Positions 51,628-60,946 are shown, counted from the first letter of the stretch. The stretch: DNA of 64,000 bases from Brevinema_A sp051647245 (GCA_051647245.1 JBOFDS010000012.1:1-64000), one strand, 5' to 3'. The notes: generated from the letters alone by a model not told the origin. Program-made: numbers and translations.

Positions 51628-52416
51628 ATGTTATTTGAATATTTTCAACGAAACTTCCAGATTTTTCTTGTAATCTTTGTCCGAGTATTTGGACTATTGA
51701 TCACGATGCCTGTCTTCAACACTAACGTACCAGCAATGGCTCGAGCAGGATTAGGATTTTTTGTTGCCCTACTCGCTTCTCCTATGGTCGTAGGAATGCA
51801 GTCTATACCTGTACCCCGCAACCTCTCCGAATTTGGAATTGTTGTACTAAGTAGCTTCATTGTCGGAATTGCGATTGGTTTTGTCATTCAAGTAACCGTA
51901 TCAGCCGTGCAATTATCAAGTACCGTCTTCAGTACAACTATGGGACTCTCACTGAGTGAAACAATGGATCCCTTGACAGAAACTAGCATTCCAGCCATGG
52001 GTAACTTTCTCTCCGCAATGATGCTCCTATTATTCATCAGAACAGAATCTCATATCATGTTTATTGAAGTAATCATCCGATCTTTCCGTGAATTACCAGT
52101 GATCGACGTTTCAGGAACCAAAGGCATCCTCATGGCAATGAAAACAGCCTCTTCTGTGATCTGGACATTGGCGTTACGTCTGTCTATGCCTATCGTTGCA
52201 GTGACTTTGCTTTTGGATCTTGCGATGGGTATCATCGGTCGTGTAGCTCCTCAATTTAACGTCATGATTATGGGTTGGAATATCAAGTTACTCCTTGGTT
52301 TCACCATGCTTTGGCTAATTATTCCTGGTATCATGGACTTTGGAAGTATTCTCTTTAAAGAGCTTCACGACTCTGTGATTCGCTTATTGTTGATCACTCA
52401 AAAGGGAGGCGCTTAG
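51628..52416 (+). CDS. fliR: flagellar export protein FliR
   Basis: The 262-residue polytopic protein has the FliR pattern (RVFGLLITMPVFNTNVPAMARAG at the start, PQFNVMIMGWNIKLLLG near the end). It caps the FliPQR gate. Its stop codon directly abuts the flhB start with no spacing, so translation is likely coupled. It is not fused to FlhB, as it is in some clostridia. Confidence 0.95.
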   Translation: MLFEYFQRNFQIFLVIFVRVFGLLITMPVFNTNVPAMARAGLGFFVALLASPMVVGMQSIPVPRNLSEFGIVVLSSFIVGIAIGFVIQVTVSAVQLSSTVFSTTMGLSLSETMDPLTETSIPAMGNFLSAMMLLLFIRTESHIMFIEVIIRSFRELPVIDVSGTKGILMAMKTASSVIWTLALRLSMPIVAVTLLLDLAMGIIGRVAPQFNVMIMGWNIKLLLGFTMLWLIIPGIMDFGSILFKELHDSVIRLLLITQKGGA

Positions 52417-53589
52417 ATGAAAGAAGAACTCCTCAAAGCTCCGTGGCTTCTCATTGATCTTGATGCTCTTGATTTATCAAGTTTTGATCTCCAGCGATTT
52501 GCTTCTCCTGAAGAAGAAGGACGTACCGAAGAGCCCTCCGAAAGCAAGAAACGCCGAAAACGAGAAGAAGGTACAATCCCTATATCTCAAGAATTGATCG
52601 GAATCGTCGTCTTTTTGTGTATCTTTTTTAGCATTGCTCTTTTCTGGCGATTTTACTATGAAAATTTTCAAAAACTCATCGTCTATTACTTGGATGGAGT
52701 TGACACGATAAAAATCTCCAAAAACGACACTCAAGCTATGAGTATTACTTTATTGAGTACAATTTTAATGTTGCTAGCTCCGGTGTTTGCAGTAGCAGTG
52801 ATCTCAGGATTGGCGATTTCTCTTGCGCAAACACAATTCCTCTTCACCACAAAAAAACTCGTTCCAGACTTTAAAAAAGTATTTGGAAGCGTTTTCTCAA
52901 ATCTGCAAAAAATGTTTTGGTCAAAGCAAGCCTTCTTCAACCTCACAAAATCCCTCATCAAGGTCATCGTGGTCTTTGGGATTGCGTTTATTTTGGGAAT
53001 GGACGAGCTTGGCACCATTGTCGCTTATATTCATGTGAACAGTAATGTCGCTATCGCTTCTATTGCGAAATTGATCTTGCAATTTGTTGCTATTACAGGA
53101 ATTGTGCTGGTTATCTTAGCTATTTCTGACTATGTCTTCCAATACCGCGAGTATATTGATTCCTTAAAAATGACCAAACAAGAGGTCAAAGAAGAATTTA
53201 AGGAACAAGAAGGAAATCCCGAGATCAAACAAAAAATTCGTCAAATCGAAAGTCAAATGGGTGCAAGACGCATGATGAAAGCCGTCCCCACAGCCGACGT
53301 TATCATCACAAACCCTACCCACTATGCCGTCGCTATCAAATACGATAGAGCCTACATGAACGCTCCTATCGTCATCGCCAAAGGCACAGATAGGGTCGCG
53401 TTACGGATCAGGGAAATCGCCACAGAAAATGGCATCCCCATCCACGAAAACAAACCTCTCGCACGTGGACTCTACGCTTCAGCTAATGTCGGAGATGAGA
53501 TTCCTTATGAATTTTATCGAACCGTTGCTGACGTGCTCTCCCTTGTCTATACAAGAAAAGCTGCTCAAGGCGGCACTCGTTTAGCTTAA
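52417..53589 (+). CDS. flhB: flagellar export switch protein FlhB
   Basis: The 390-residue export-apparatus protein has an N-terminal extension of about 30 residues containing FDLQRFAS, characteristic of spirochaete FlhB. The EGRTEEPSESKKRRKREEG start of the common domain, four membrane helices (about 58-220) and a cytoplasmic domain follow. The autocleavage site NPTH at 299-302 is intact. It switches export from rod-hook to filament substrates. An AGGGAGG site lies at the end of fliR. Confidence 0.96.
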   Translation: MKEELLKAPWLLIDLDALDLSSFDLQRFASPEEEGRTEEPSESKKRRKREEGTIPISQELIGIVVFLCIFFSIALFWRFYYENFQKLIVYYLDGVDTIKISKNDTQAMSITLLSTILMLLAPVFAVAVISGLAISLAQTQFLFTTKKLVPDFKKVFGSVFSNLQKMFWSKQAFFNLTKSLIKVIVVFGIAFILGMDELGTIVAYIHVNSNVAIASIAKLILQFVAITGIVLVILAISDYVFQYREYIDSLKMTKQEVKEEFKEQEGNPEIKQKIRQIESQMGARRMMKAVPTADVIITNPTHYAVAIKYDRAYMNAPIVIAKGTDRVALRIREIATENGIPIHENKPLARGLYASANVGDEIPYEFYRTVADVLSLVYTRKAAQGGTRLA

Positions 53590-53613
53590 AAAATATCATA
53601 AAAAGGATCTTTC

Positions 53614-55695
53614 ATGGCCACTACGACAACTAATATCAACAGAGGTTTTCAGGCATTAGATTTTATTTCTAAAAACATTGATCTTCTCGTTGCATTTACC
53701 TCTATCGGGTGTGTATTGATGTTGATTATTCCTGTACCTCCGCTTCTGCTCGATTTTTTCTTACTCTTGAACTTATCAATGTCCTTCTTAATTATTTTGT
53801 CTACATTATATGTTAAAAAACCTTCGGATTTCTCGGCATTTCCAACATTAATCTTGCTTACAACAATCTTCGGTTTGGGCTTAAACGTTTCTTCTACTCG
53901 TTTGATCTTAACAACAGGTCAAGCTGGAAATATCATTGCCGCTTTCGGAAACTTTGTGGTTGCGGGGAACTTGGTTGTGGGATTTGTGATCTTCTTGATC
54001 CTCCTTGCCATCCAATTTTTAGTCATCACAAAAGGTGCAACTCGTGTCTCCGAAGTGGCAGCTCGTTTTGCTCTTGATGCGATGCCTGGTAAACAATTAG
54101 CTATCAACGAAGACCTCAACTCAGGTGCAATCACCGAAGAAGAGGCTCGAAAACGTCGTAGTGAACTCACTATGGAAGCTGGATTTTACGGAGCAATGGA
54201 CGGGGCGTCGAAGTTTGTCTCAGGTAACGTGATGATGGCTATTGTTGTGGTGATCGTCAACGTCGTCGGTGGACTTATCATCGGAATGATGGACGGCATC
54301 GGAATGGGTGCTGCTGTCTCAAAATATGTCACCTTGACTATTGGTGATGGATTGATTTCTCAAATTCCTGCTCTTCTTGTCTCTGTTGCGACAGGTATTA
54401 TTGTTACAAGAAACTCCACCAACGAACGCTTTGCGGCAGACGTTGCTCAGCAAATCATCATGCTCCCAAAAACACTCTACATCACCGGTGGAACAATCAT
54501 TGCGATTGGTTTGCTCCCAGGATTTCCTTTTTTATTAAACGTATTACTTGGAAGTTTGATGATTTGGTCGGCCTACATGATGAATAAAGCAAGTGTCGCC
54601 GAAGAAGAAAAAGTACGTCAAGCCAAAACCATCGCCGAAAAAGAAGACAATCAACCAACAATTCAAGATATTTTACATATAGATCCTATGAGTATGGAGA
54701 TTGGATATAGCTTGATTCCTCTTGTCGACAAGTCCCAAGGCGGAGATCTTCTTGACCGTATCAAACTCATCCGTCGTCATATTGGACTAGATCTCGGAAT
54801 ATTGGTACCACCGATTCGTATCACCGATAACGTCAGTGCCGATGCTCAAGAATATATTCTTAAAATTCGTGGGGTGGAGATTGGACGTGGGCAAGTCTTC
54901 GTCAATCGTCTCCTCGCAATGAACCCTAAAAAAGATCTTGGTGTCTTAAATGGAATTGAAAGTATAGAACCCGCATTCAATCTTCCTGCGAAGTGGATCG
55001 TTCCTGAAGATCGTTCTCAAGCTGAAATGCAAGGATTTGATGTCTTTGATCCACCTTCTGTGGTAGCGACTCACTTGACAGAATTAGTCAAGAAAAACGC
55101 TCACGAACTTCTCACACGTCAAGATGTTCAAGAGATGATGGACGCACTCAAGAAGGAATTTTCTACCCTTGTTGAAGATGCACTTCGTGTATCCAATATT
55201 GCGGAAATTCATAAAATCCTTCAAACCCTCCTCAAAGAACATATTAAAGTTCGTAACATGATTCCTATTTTGGAAGTTGTTGCCGATTACCGTAATACCT
55301 TGCCTCATATCGATGCTGTGGTAGAACAAATTCGTGATGTGCTTGGCAAACAAATTCTTTCTGATCCAAATCTTGTCCAAAATAATACAGTAAAAACATT
55401 GTTACTCGATCCAGAATGGGAAGAAATTCTCGGTAACTCTATCGAAAATACCCCTCAAGGTTATGTGTCTACATTAGATAATGAAAATATGAATCGCTTC
55501 GTCCACACATGTGGCGTCGCCATCGAACAACGACTAAAAGAAGGAATCAATCCTGTTGTTCTTTGTTCCAAACGAGTACGTCGTCTGGTCAGGGAAATTC
55601 TTGTTCATTCCTTTCCTAACACAGCAATTATCGCATACTCAGAAGTGCCTTCTTCTTTAGCGGTTGAACAATTAGGAGTGATCAGCTACCAATAA
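53614..55695 (+). CDS. flhA: flagellar export protein FlhA
   Basis: The 693-residue protein has an N-terminal half of eight membrane helices and the conserved cytoplasmic FHIPEP-type loop (ALDAMPGKQLAINEDLNSG around 146-164, then RKRRSELTMEAGFYGAMDGA). The large C-terminal cytosolic ring domain starts near 345. It couples proton flow and docks export substrates. AAGGA lies 8 nt before the ATG. All hallmark regions are complete. Confidence 0.96.
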   Translation: MATTTTNINRGFQALDFISKNIDLLVAFTSIGCVLMLIIPVPPLLLDFFLLLNLSMSFLIILSTLYVKKPSDFSAFPTLILLTTIFGLGLNVSSTRLILTTGQAGNIIAAFGNFVVAGNLVVGFVIFLILLAIQFLVITKGATRVSEVAARFALDAMPGKQLAINEDLNSGAITEEEARKRRSELTMEAGFYGAMDGASKFVSGNVMMAIVVVIVNVVGGLIIGMMDGIGMGAAVSKYVTLTIGDGLISQIPALLVSVATGIIVTRNSTNERFAADVAQQIIMLPKTLYITGGTIIAIGLLPGFPFLLNVLLGSLMIWSAYMMNKASVAEEEKVRQAKTIAEKEDNQPTIQDILHIDPMSMEIGYSLIPLVDKSQGGDLLDRIKLIRRHIGLDLGILVPPIRITDNVSADAQEYILKIRGVEIGRGQVFVNRLLAMNPKKDLGVLNGIESIEPAFNLPAKWIVPEDRSQAEMQGFDVFDPPSVVATHLTELVKKNAHELLTRQDVQEMMDALKKEFSTLVEDALRVSNIAEIHKILQTLLKEHIKVRNMIPILEVVADYRNTLPHIDAVVEQIRDVLGKQILSDPNLVQNNTVKTLLLDPEWEEILGNSIENTPQGYVSTLDNENMNRFVHTCGVAIEQRLKEGINPVVLCSKRVRRLVREILVHSFPNTAIIAYSEVPSSLAVEQLGVISYQ

Positions 55696-55754
55696 AGCTT
55701 TAATATATCTAGACTTATACTTAAATAATTATACTAAAAAAACTTGTCAAAAAA

Positions 55755-55783
55755 TTGCGATAAAAGAAAATTTACTTTATAAT
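55755..55783 (+). promoter_or_regulatory. possible internal promoter before flhF
   Basis: TTGCGA (55755-55760), a 17-nt spacer and TATAAT (55778-55783) lie in the 128-nt gap between flhA and flhF. The flhFG genes may therefore be partly independent of fliP-flhA. Confidence 0.55.
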
Positions 55784-55823
55784 ATATACGTATTATTCAA
55801 TTTTTGATATTAAAGAGGAACAG

Positions 55824-57194
55824 ATGCGTTATCATACTTTTCAAGGGAAAACCCAAAAAGAAGCTTTTGATCAACTTAATCAAGCCAAAAGACTTGATCC
55901 TGCATTTAAAGAAGTGCGTTTGGTAACCCATAATGAAAAGAAAATCCCATCTTTGATGGGATTAAAAACGCAAACTGTTTATGAGATAATGGTGGCTATT
56001 CCTGAACTTCCTATGCCTGTTTCGACTTTTAGTTTGACAGAAGAGCCTAAACCTCTTAGTTCTATCGAAAAAAACATTCTACAACAATCTGCTAAAAAAG
56101 CCAAAACAGCAAAACAAAATGTTGAAGAAACTTTATTTGCTATTGAAAGTGTGAGTCGTGTTGCGGAGAAGATTTCTCAATTAGAGAAAAAAGATCCTAT
56201 TACAAGACCAACTGCCCCAAAAGCTCCTACAATTTCAAAAGCAGCTCCTAAAAATGTAGAGTTTGAGAGTTTGCAGTCTGAATTGTCCTATATGAAACAA
56301 GAATTTCAAAACATGAAGTCTTTACTTTCTACTCATATGAAAAACGCTCAAACTGATCTTTTTCATCATGAAATTAGTCAGGAACGTAGTTTGCCTAATG
56401 ATTTGGAGATTTGCAAACAGCACATCAGATGGGTAGAGCAATTTCTTGCTGAAAAAGATTTTTCTAGATTTTTTATTACTAATTTCATTGAGTCAATTGA
56501 GGATTCTTCCGAGATTTTAAAAGATAAGACACTCATCATTAATGCTGCAAAAGATTTCCTAAAAGCTCATATCCCTCATCAAAATATTAACTTGGACGAT
56601 TATCAATTTGGATCAAATATTGTTTTTGTTGGAAGTACAGGTGTGGGTAAGACTAGTTCTTTGATAAAATTTGCCGCACATTTGGGGCTAGCGAGACGAA
56701 AGAAGTTTCGTTTTGTTTCCCTTGATAATCACAAATTAAGTAACGATTCACAACTTGAAACGCTATCTAATTACATGAAATCACCTTACTTTAGTGCGTC
56801 TAAGGAAGAGAGTTTTCTCGATATTATCAATAGTCAAGAAATTATTTATGATTACACCCTGATTGACACGGCTGGTCTTAGTCCAAAAGAAAAAATCGCA
56901 ATAGAAGAGATTGCACATTGGATTCATAAAATTGAACAAAAAGTAGACGTGCATCTTGTTGTAAGTGCAACAACTAAAGCCTCTGATCTTGAAATGATTT
57001 TTGAGCAATATAGTTGCCTAAATATCAATCATATTTTAGTGAGTAAAATGGACGAAACGGCTACAATAGGTTCCATCTTATCCCTTGCTTACAAATATAA
57101 AAAACCATTGTCTTTCCTCACCGATGGACAAGAAATCCCTCAAGATTTCAAAATCGCAGATATAAATCGACTTATCCATGATTCTCTATGTTAA
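55824..57194 (+). CDS. flhF: flagellar SRP-like GTPase FlhF
   Basis: The 456-residue SRP-type GTPase has a variable N-terminal B domain (about 1-190, with a Lys/Ala-rich coiled stretch), then N and G domains: P-loop GSTGVGKT at 270-277, DTAG at 348-351 and SKMDE at 407-411. It sets flagellar placement and number together with FlhG. GAGGA lies 7 nt before the ATG. The flhF-flhG order is standard. Confidence 0.93.
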   Translation: MRYHTFQGKTQKEAFDQLNQAKRLDPAFKEVRLVTHNEKKIPSLMGLKTQTVYEIMVAIPELPMPVSTFSLTEEPKPLSSIEKNILQQSAKKAKTAKQNVEETLFAIESVSRVAEKISQLEKKDPITRPTAPKAPTISKAAPKNVEFESLQSELSYMKQEFQNMKSLLSTHMKNAQTDLFHHEISQERSLPNDLEICKQHIRWVEQFLAEKDFSRFFITNFIESIEDSSEILKDKTLIINAAKDFLKAHIPHQNINLDDYQFGSNIVFVGSTGVGKTSSLIKFAAHLGLARRKKFRFVSLDNHKLSNDSQLETLSNYMKSPYFSASKEESFLDIINSQEIIYDYTLIDTAGLSPKEKIAIEEIAHWIHKIEQKVDVHLVVSATTKASDLEMIFEQYSCLNINHILVSKMDETATIGSILSLAYKYKKPLSFLTDGQEIPQDFKIADINRLIHDSLC

Positions 57195-57205
57195 GGAGCT
57201 ACTAA

Positions 57206-58090
57206 ATGTCAACTCATGCAGACACGACTAATGAATTAAAGCACCTCATCAACCAAGAAAATTCTCGCACACGTATCATTACTATCACATCTGGTAAAGG
57301 CGGAGTTGGTAAAAGTAATTTTGCATTAAACCTTGCAATCACAATTGCAAACCAAAAAGACCCTAGTAACCCAAACCAGCGTCGTCGTGTTGTTATCATG
57401 GATGCGGATTTAGGTTTAGCTAATGTTAATGTTTTGTTAGGATTGATCCCTAAATTGAATCTCTATCATGTATTAAAAGGACAAAAATCCCTTAAAGAAA
57501 TCATTATTCCTACATCTTTTGGGATTGATTTGATTGCGGGTGCGTCTGGATTAAGCCAATTAGCAAATTTGACAGAAGAAGAGCGTTTGCACTTTATCAA
57601 AGAAATTGCTCAATTAAACTATGCGGATTATTTGATAATTGATACAGCTGCTGGTGTTTCCTCTAATGTTACTCAATTTGCAGCCATCGCTCATGATACT
57701 ATTGTTATTACCACACCAGAGCCTACATCTATCACGGATGCTTACGGTGTGATCAAGTCCATTGCTCTCGATCATCACCAAATTCCAAACTTAAAACTCG
57801 TTGTGAATAGGGTTTCTTCCCAAAAAGAAGCAGAAAAAGTTGCAAGCAAGATCATCTCAATCTCTAAAGGATTCTTAAATCTTGATCTTTCTCCTTTGGG
57901 TTATATTCCCGACTCACCTATTGTCTCTGCTGCTGTCAGAAAACAAATTCCTTTCACTATCCTTAATCCAGGATCTAACGTTGCTCAAGGTATAGAACAA
58001 ATCGCTCAAAAACTCATGAATATTGACTATCAACCAGACGGAAATGCTGGCTGGAAGAACTTTTTGACTTATCTTTTGGGGAATGATTAA
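57206..58090 (+). CDS. flhG: FlhG/FleN-type MinD-like ATPase
   Basis: The 294-residue ParA/MinD-family ATPase has the deviant Walker A motif KGGVGKS at 31-37, DADLGLANVNVLLG near 70-83 and DTAAGVSSNV near 149-158. It limits flagellar number by acting on FlhF and the switch. It follows flhF by 11 nt, with AAGGAG before the ATG. A C-terminal amphipathic segment is present, as expected for membrane association. Confidence 0.93.
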   Translation: MSTHADTTNELKHLINQENSRTRIITITSGKGGVGKSNFALNLAITIANQKDPSNPNQRRRVVIMDADLGLANVNVLLGLIPKLNLYHVLKGQKSLKEIIIPTSFGIDLIAGASGLSQLANLTEEERLHFIKEIAQLNYADYLIIDTAAGVSSNVTQFAAIAHDTIVITTPEPTSITDAYGVIKSIALDHHQIPNLKLVVNRVSSQKEAEKVASKIISISKGFLNLDLSPLGYIPDSPIVSAAVRKQIPFTILNPGSNVAQGIEQIAQKLMNIDYQPDGNAGWKNFLTYLLGND

Positions 58091-58101
58091 GAGGAGTACT
58101 G

Positions 58102-58653
58102 ATGAGAAGTCCTATTTTATTTATATTTCTCACATTGCATAGTCTTAGTTTTTCACAAGATTTTAACTTTTTTGGGATCAAATTAGGTATGAATTCAGAT
58201 GAAGTGTTAGAAGTTGTAAAAAACTCAAAAGATATCATTCCTTCTGAAGATATTTTACTCAAGCAATTGATCCCTCCTACTCCTGTAACTCTTGTCCTAA
58301 AAGGAAATAACACGAATAACAACGCTATCAAACGCGTTCATCTTGATCTTTACCAAACCACAAATTACCAAATTACCATCATGCTCAATTCAGACTATTT
58401 CTCTTTTTATACACTATCCGAAAAACTTCTTGATAAATACGGTACAAACGCACAACGTACATCACGCCGTGTGACGTGGTTTTTGAACGAAGAAAACACT
58501 GTGAAACTGACTCTTGAGTATCCAAGTACTATCAAAGTTGTGGATCTACCAACCTTACAGCAAGTACACACACTCCAAGAAAAAACAATAGAACAAAAGA
58601 TCAGCGAAAGTATCAATTATAAAGAATTTGAATTCATCTTAGATAATCTCTAA
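58102..58653 (+). CDS. exported protein at the end of the flagellar operon
   Basis: The 183-residue protein has a short signal peptide (RSPILFIFLTLHSLSFS). A soluble domain follows that begins DFNFFGIKLGMNSDEVLEVV, a pattern common to small periplasmic proteins of unknown role. The C-terminus is helical and polar. It follows flhG by 11 nt with an AGGAG site, so it is co-transcribed with flagellar genes. A periplasmic-flagellum role is possible but unsupported by any motif. Confidence 0.7.
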   Translation: MRSPILFIFLTLHSLSFSQDFNFFGIKLGMNSDEVLEVVKNSKDIIPSEDILLKQLIPPTPVTLVLKGNNTNNNAIKRVHLDLYQTTNYQITIMLNSDYFSFYTLSEKLLDKYGTNAQRTSRRVTWFLNEENTVKLTLEYPSTIKVVDLPTLQQVHTLQEKTIEQKISESINYKEFEFILDNL

Positions 58654-58680
58654 CCCTTTCCCTCTCGGAAAGGGTTTTAT
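58652..58680 (+). terminator. terminator of the flagellar operon
   Basis: The arms AACCCTTTCC and GGAAAGGGTT and a short T-run begin at the stop codon of the preceding gene. Confidence 0.8.
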
Positions 58681-58694
58681 TATAGGAGATCCTT

Positions 58695-58901
58695 ATGAGT
58701 AGGATAGAGTGGAATGATATCAAGAAAGAAAGCCCTTTAATAAAACCTCTAGGTGAATTTCAAAGTGATCAATACCCAAGACCTAACGACTTCAGAACAT
58801 TTTTTGAGATTATGAAAGAAATCAAAAATCATACTGATTTAGATTTCACAGATTTAGATACATATATATGGCGATCTCTTAATTTATTAAAACAAAAATA
58901 A
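58695..58901 (+). CDS. small hypothetical protein (68 residues)
   Basis: The soluble, charged 68-residue protein (MSRIEWNDIKKESPLIKPL at the start) has no signal peptide, membrane segment or motif I recognise. A good AGGAG site 6 nt before the ATG makes it credible. It sits between the flagellar terminator and its own terminator, with no recognisable promoter, so it may be expressed by read-through. Confidence 0.55.
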   Translation: MSRIEWNDIKKESPLIKPLGEFQSDQYPRPNDFRTFFEIMKEIKNHTDLDFTDLDTYIWRSLNLLKQK

Positions 58902-58928
58902 AAACCACCCAAATCGGGTGGTTTTTTG
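58900..58928. terminator. bidirectional terminator
   Basis: The arms AAAACCACCC and GGGTGGTTTT with T6 overlap the stop codon of the 68-residue gene and face the converging EIIA gene. Confidence 0.85.
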
Positions 58929-58938
58929 GATGAACAAC

Positions 58939-59259
58939 TTATTTCTTGCTCATTTCTTTTTTATCGATAATTAATTCTTCAACAAGTTCTTTTGCAAGAA
59001 GAGCATTCATCAAATGATCTTGAGCATGAACCATCAATAAAGTAATGTGGATGTTGTCACCTTGGATCTCACCTTGGATGAGTTCTGTTTGGATATGGTG
59101 AGCTTCTAAAAGAGCTTCATTTGCTGCTTTAAGCGCTGCATCAGCTTGATCAAATTCACCACGACGTGCAAAACGAAGAGCTTCAATAGAAAGACTTCTT
59201 CCTTCTCCAGCAAATCCAACAAGCCCCATAACGACTTCTTCTAACTTTTCATTTGTCAT
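58939..59259 (-). CDS. PTS EIIA, lactose/cellobiose family
   Basis: The 106-residue all-helical trimeric EIIA has the phosphorylated His78 in LLMVHAQDHLM, with Asp81 next to it as in LacF/ChbA. The N-terminal LVGFAGEGRSLSIEAL matches the family. It passes phosphate from HPr to the cellobiose-type EIIB. AAGGAGA lies 7 nt before the ATG. It is third in the EIIB-mupG-like-EIIA cluster, which lacks an EIIC. Confidence 0.93.
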   Translation of the reverse strand: MTNEKLEEVVMGLVGFAGEGRSLSIEALRFARRGEFDQADAALKAANEALLEAHHIQTELIQGEIQGDNIHITLLMVHAQDHLMNALLAKELVEELIIDKKEMSKK

Positions 59260-59288
59260 TTCAGATCTCCTTTTCGATTGTTTAGATT

Positions 59289-60386
59289 TTATTTCGCTTC
59301 GATAAGTTTAAATTTCTGCCAAGTTCCAATTTTATCAATCAAACCAAGCTCTGTATCTTTAATCTTACCAACAACATTGGTTCTACCTGAGTTTGGCATA
59401 TCTTTTTTAGCGATATGCAACTCACCAGCATAATGACCATATTCAGATGATTCAACCAAGATATCACCCTTTTTGATCATTTTAGGTGCGTTGAAGACAG
59501 GGAATGTTTTGCCCTTATGCTTCACGCGGCTTTGTGTGGAACGAAGCAAGTATTCTCCCTCATCGCCTCTATGGAAGTGTAATTCATCAAGAACAATAGA
59601 TTTTTCGACAGCAGGGATATCTTTCACAAGTTCCACTTCTAAATGGAGCAAGTAAGGATCAATTTTACCCATAAGCTCCAACTCAGCGTCAGAAGCAAAG
59701 GATTCAGAGATCAATACCGTATGCATGCCTAAGTTGACAAACATATCCTTCACCTGGTAGGAGAGCGCCTGATCTCTGTGCTCCTCAAGGGAACAGAGGC
59801 CTTCGCTCACAGGCCATGGTCCAATATGGGCAGAAGGTGCCTTTACAAAGGCTGCAGTACGAAGATTGTACTGTTGGAATTGTCTAGTACAGAATTCAAA
59901 ATGCTCTCTTGATAAGCCTGTAAAACGGTGTGGATAGAAGTTGTGGGAGCCGATCAAGTTGTTAGTGTTAGGTTTGTAATCCATAATTGTGTCAAGATAA
60001 TGAGTTTTTTGACTCATATTAAGTTCAATTTTAAGTCCATATTCATTGAAAGTCATCATAGACTCTTCATTCCCAGTAAAACCAAGATCCAAACGAATCC
60101 CTGTAGCTCCAAGGTCATTAAAGAAAGAAAGATCATCGTAAGAGATTCCAAGTCCTGAAAACACATTAGGAGCAACGTCAGCGATCACTTTGATGCCAAG
60201 TTTTTCTGCATGTTCAATAGTTGTTTTGAATTCTTTTACGATCTCATCTTTTCTGTCTGTATCAACAGATAGAAGACAAGTAAAGGCTCTAGTAAAACCA
60301 TAATGAGCAGCTTTTTCAATGTATTCTAAATTTTGCTTGAGGTCAGCATGGAAAGGGTAGATTGATATACCTTTTTCTTTTGTCAT
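59289..60386 (-). CDS. mupG: MupG-like 6-phospho-glycosidase (DUF871 family)
   Basis: The 365-residue protein of the DUF871 family has a TIM-barrel N-terminal domain (KGISIYPFHADLKQNLEYI, IADVAPNVF, LDLGFTGNEE, FYPHRFTGLS) and a small C-terminal beta domain (SGRTNVVGKI). Characterised members, MupG of Staphylococcus and Bacillus, hydrolyse MurNAc-6-phosphate-GlcNAc. It lies between EIIB and EIIA genes of the lactose/cellobiose class, so its substrate is a PTS-phosphorylated disaccharide. Whether that is a muropeptide sugar here is inference. Confidence 0.8.
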   Translation of the reverse strand: MTKEKGISIYPFHADLKQNLEYIEKAAHYGFTRAFTCLLSVDTDRKDEIVKEFKTTIEHAEKLGIKVIADVAPNVFSGLGISYDDLSFFNDLGATGIRLDLGFTGNEESMMTFNEYGLKIELNMSQKTHYLDTIMDYKPNTNNLIGSHNFYPHRFTGLSREHFEFCTRQFQQYNLRTAAFVKAPSAHIGPWPVSEGLCSLEEHRDQALSYQVKDMFVNLGMHTVLISESFASDAELELMGKIDPYLLHLEVELVKDIPAVEKSIVLDELHFHRGDEGEYLLRSTQSRVKHKGKTFPVFNAPKMIKKGDILVESSEYGHYAGELHIAKKDMPNSGRTNVVGKIKDTELGLIDKIGTWQKFKLIEAK

Positions 60387-60409
60387 CTGAGGGTCCTTTA
60401 AAATAGAAA

Positions 60410-60443
60410 AATTTAGGGGACGTCTATAGCGTCCCCTAAAAAT
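60410..60443 (-). terminator. terminator-like hairpin between EIIB and the mupG-like gene
   Basis: A perfect 11-bp stem (TTTAGGGGACG/CGTCCCCTAAA) plus flanking AAT/ATT pairs is followed on the minus strand by TTTTTCTATTTT. It lies inside the apparent operon and may reduce or uncouple downstream expression. Confidence 0.75.
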
Positions 60444-60451
60444 TACTTGTA

Positions 60452-60760
60452 TTATTTTTGGTTCGCAGCAGCAATCATTTCAGGTAAAACTTTACTTACA
60501 TTCATAAGCCCGTAGTCTCTCATATCAATAGCAAAGACAGGTTTATCGGTTTTTGCTTTTACTTGCGCTTCTTGGAAACGAATCTGAGGAGCAATAGATA
60601 CAAGATCTACCTCATGAGTTTGTAGGTAAGCATCTAATTCTGTTACAGAAATAGCGTCCATTATAATTTCTGTTCCTTCTGTTTTTGCATGATCAACCAT
60701 TTTTTGAACAAATAAACTGGTTGACATACCAGCACTACAACATAAGACAATTCTTGTCAT
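60452..60760 (-). CDS. PTS EIIB, lactose/cellobiose family
   Basis: The 102-residue cytoplasmic EIIB has the active-site Cys8 at the start (IVLCCSAGMSTSLFV) and the usual small alpha/beta fold; its length is normal. It phosphorylates a sugar carried by a separate EIIC, which is not adjacent here. The only EIIC of this class in the window is at 39.2-40.5 kb. AAGGA lies before the ATG. It is first in the cluster. Confidence 0.92.
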   Translation of the reverse strand: MTRIVLCCSAGMSTSLFVQKMVDHAKTEGTEIIMDAISVTELDAYLQTHEVDLVSIAPQIRFQEAQVKAKTDKPVFAIDMRDYGLMNVSKVLPEMIAAANQK

Positions 60761-60946
60761 TGTATTTTCCTTAATAGAATTTTGAATATAATATTAATTA
60801 TAATAAAATAAAACCATAGATTTTTCACAAAAATCGTTTTGGATCTATTTCTAGAAACCATCCAACTTATAAAATAATTCAATGGTATTTAGAAATAATC
60901 GGCATTAATGTCCGAAAAAATAATAGTTTTATGATTAAAAATTATA

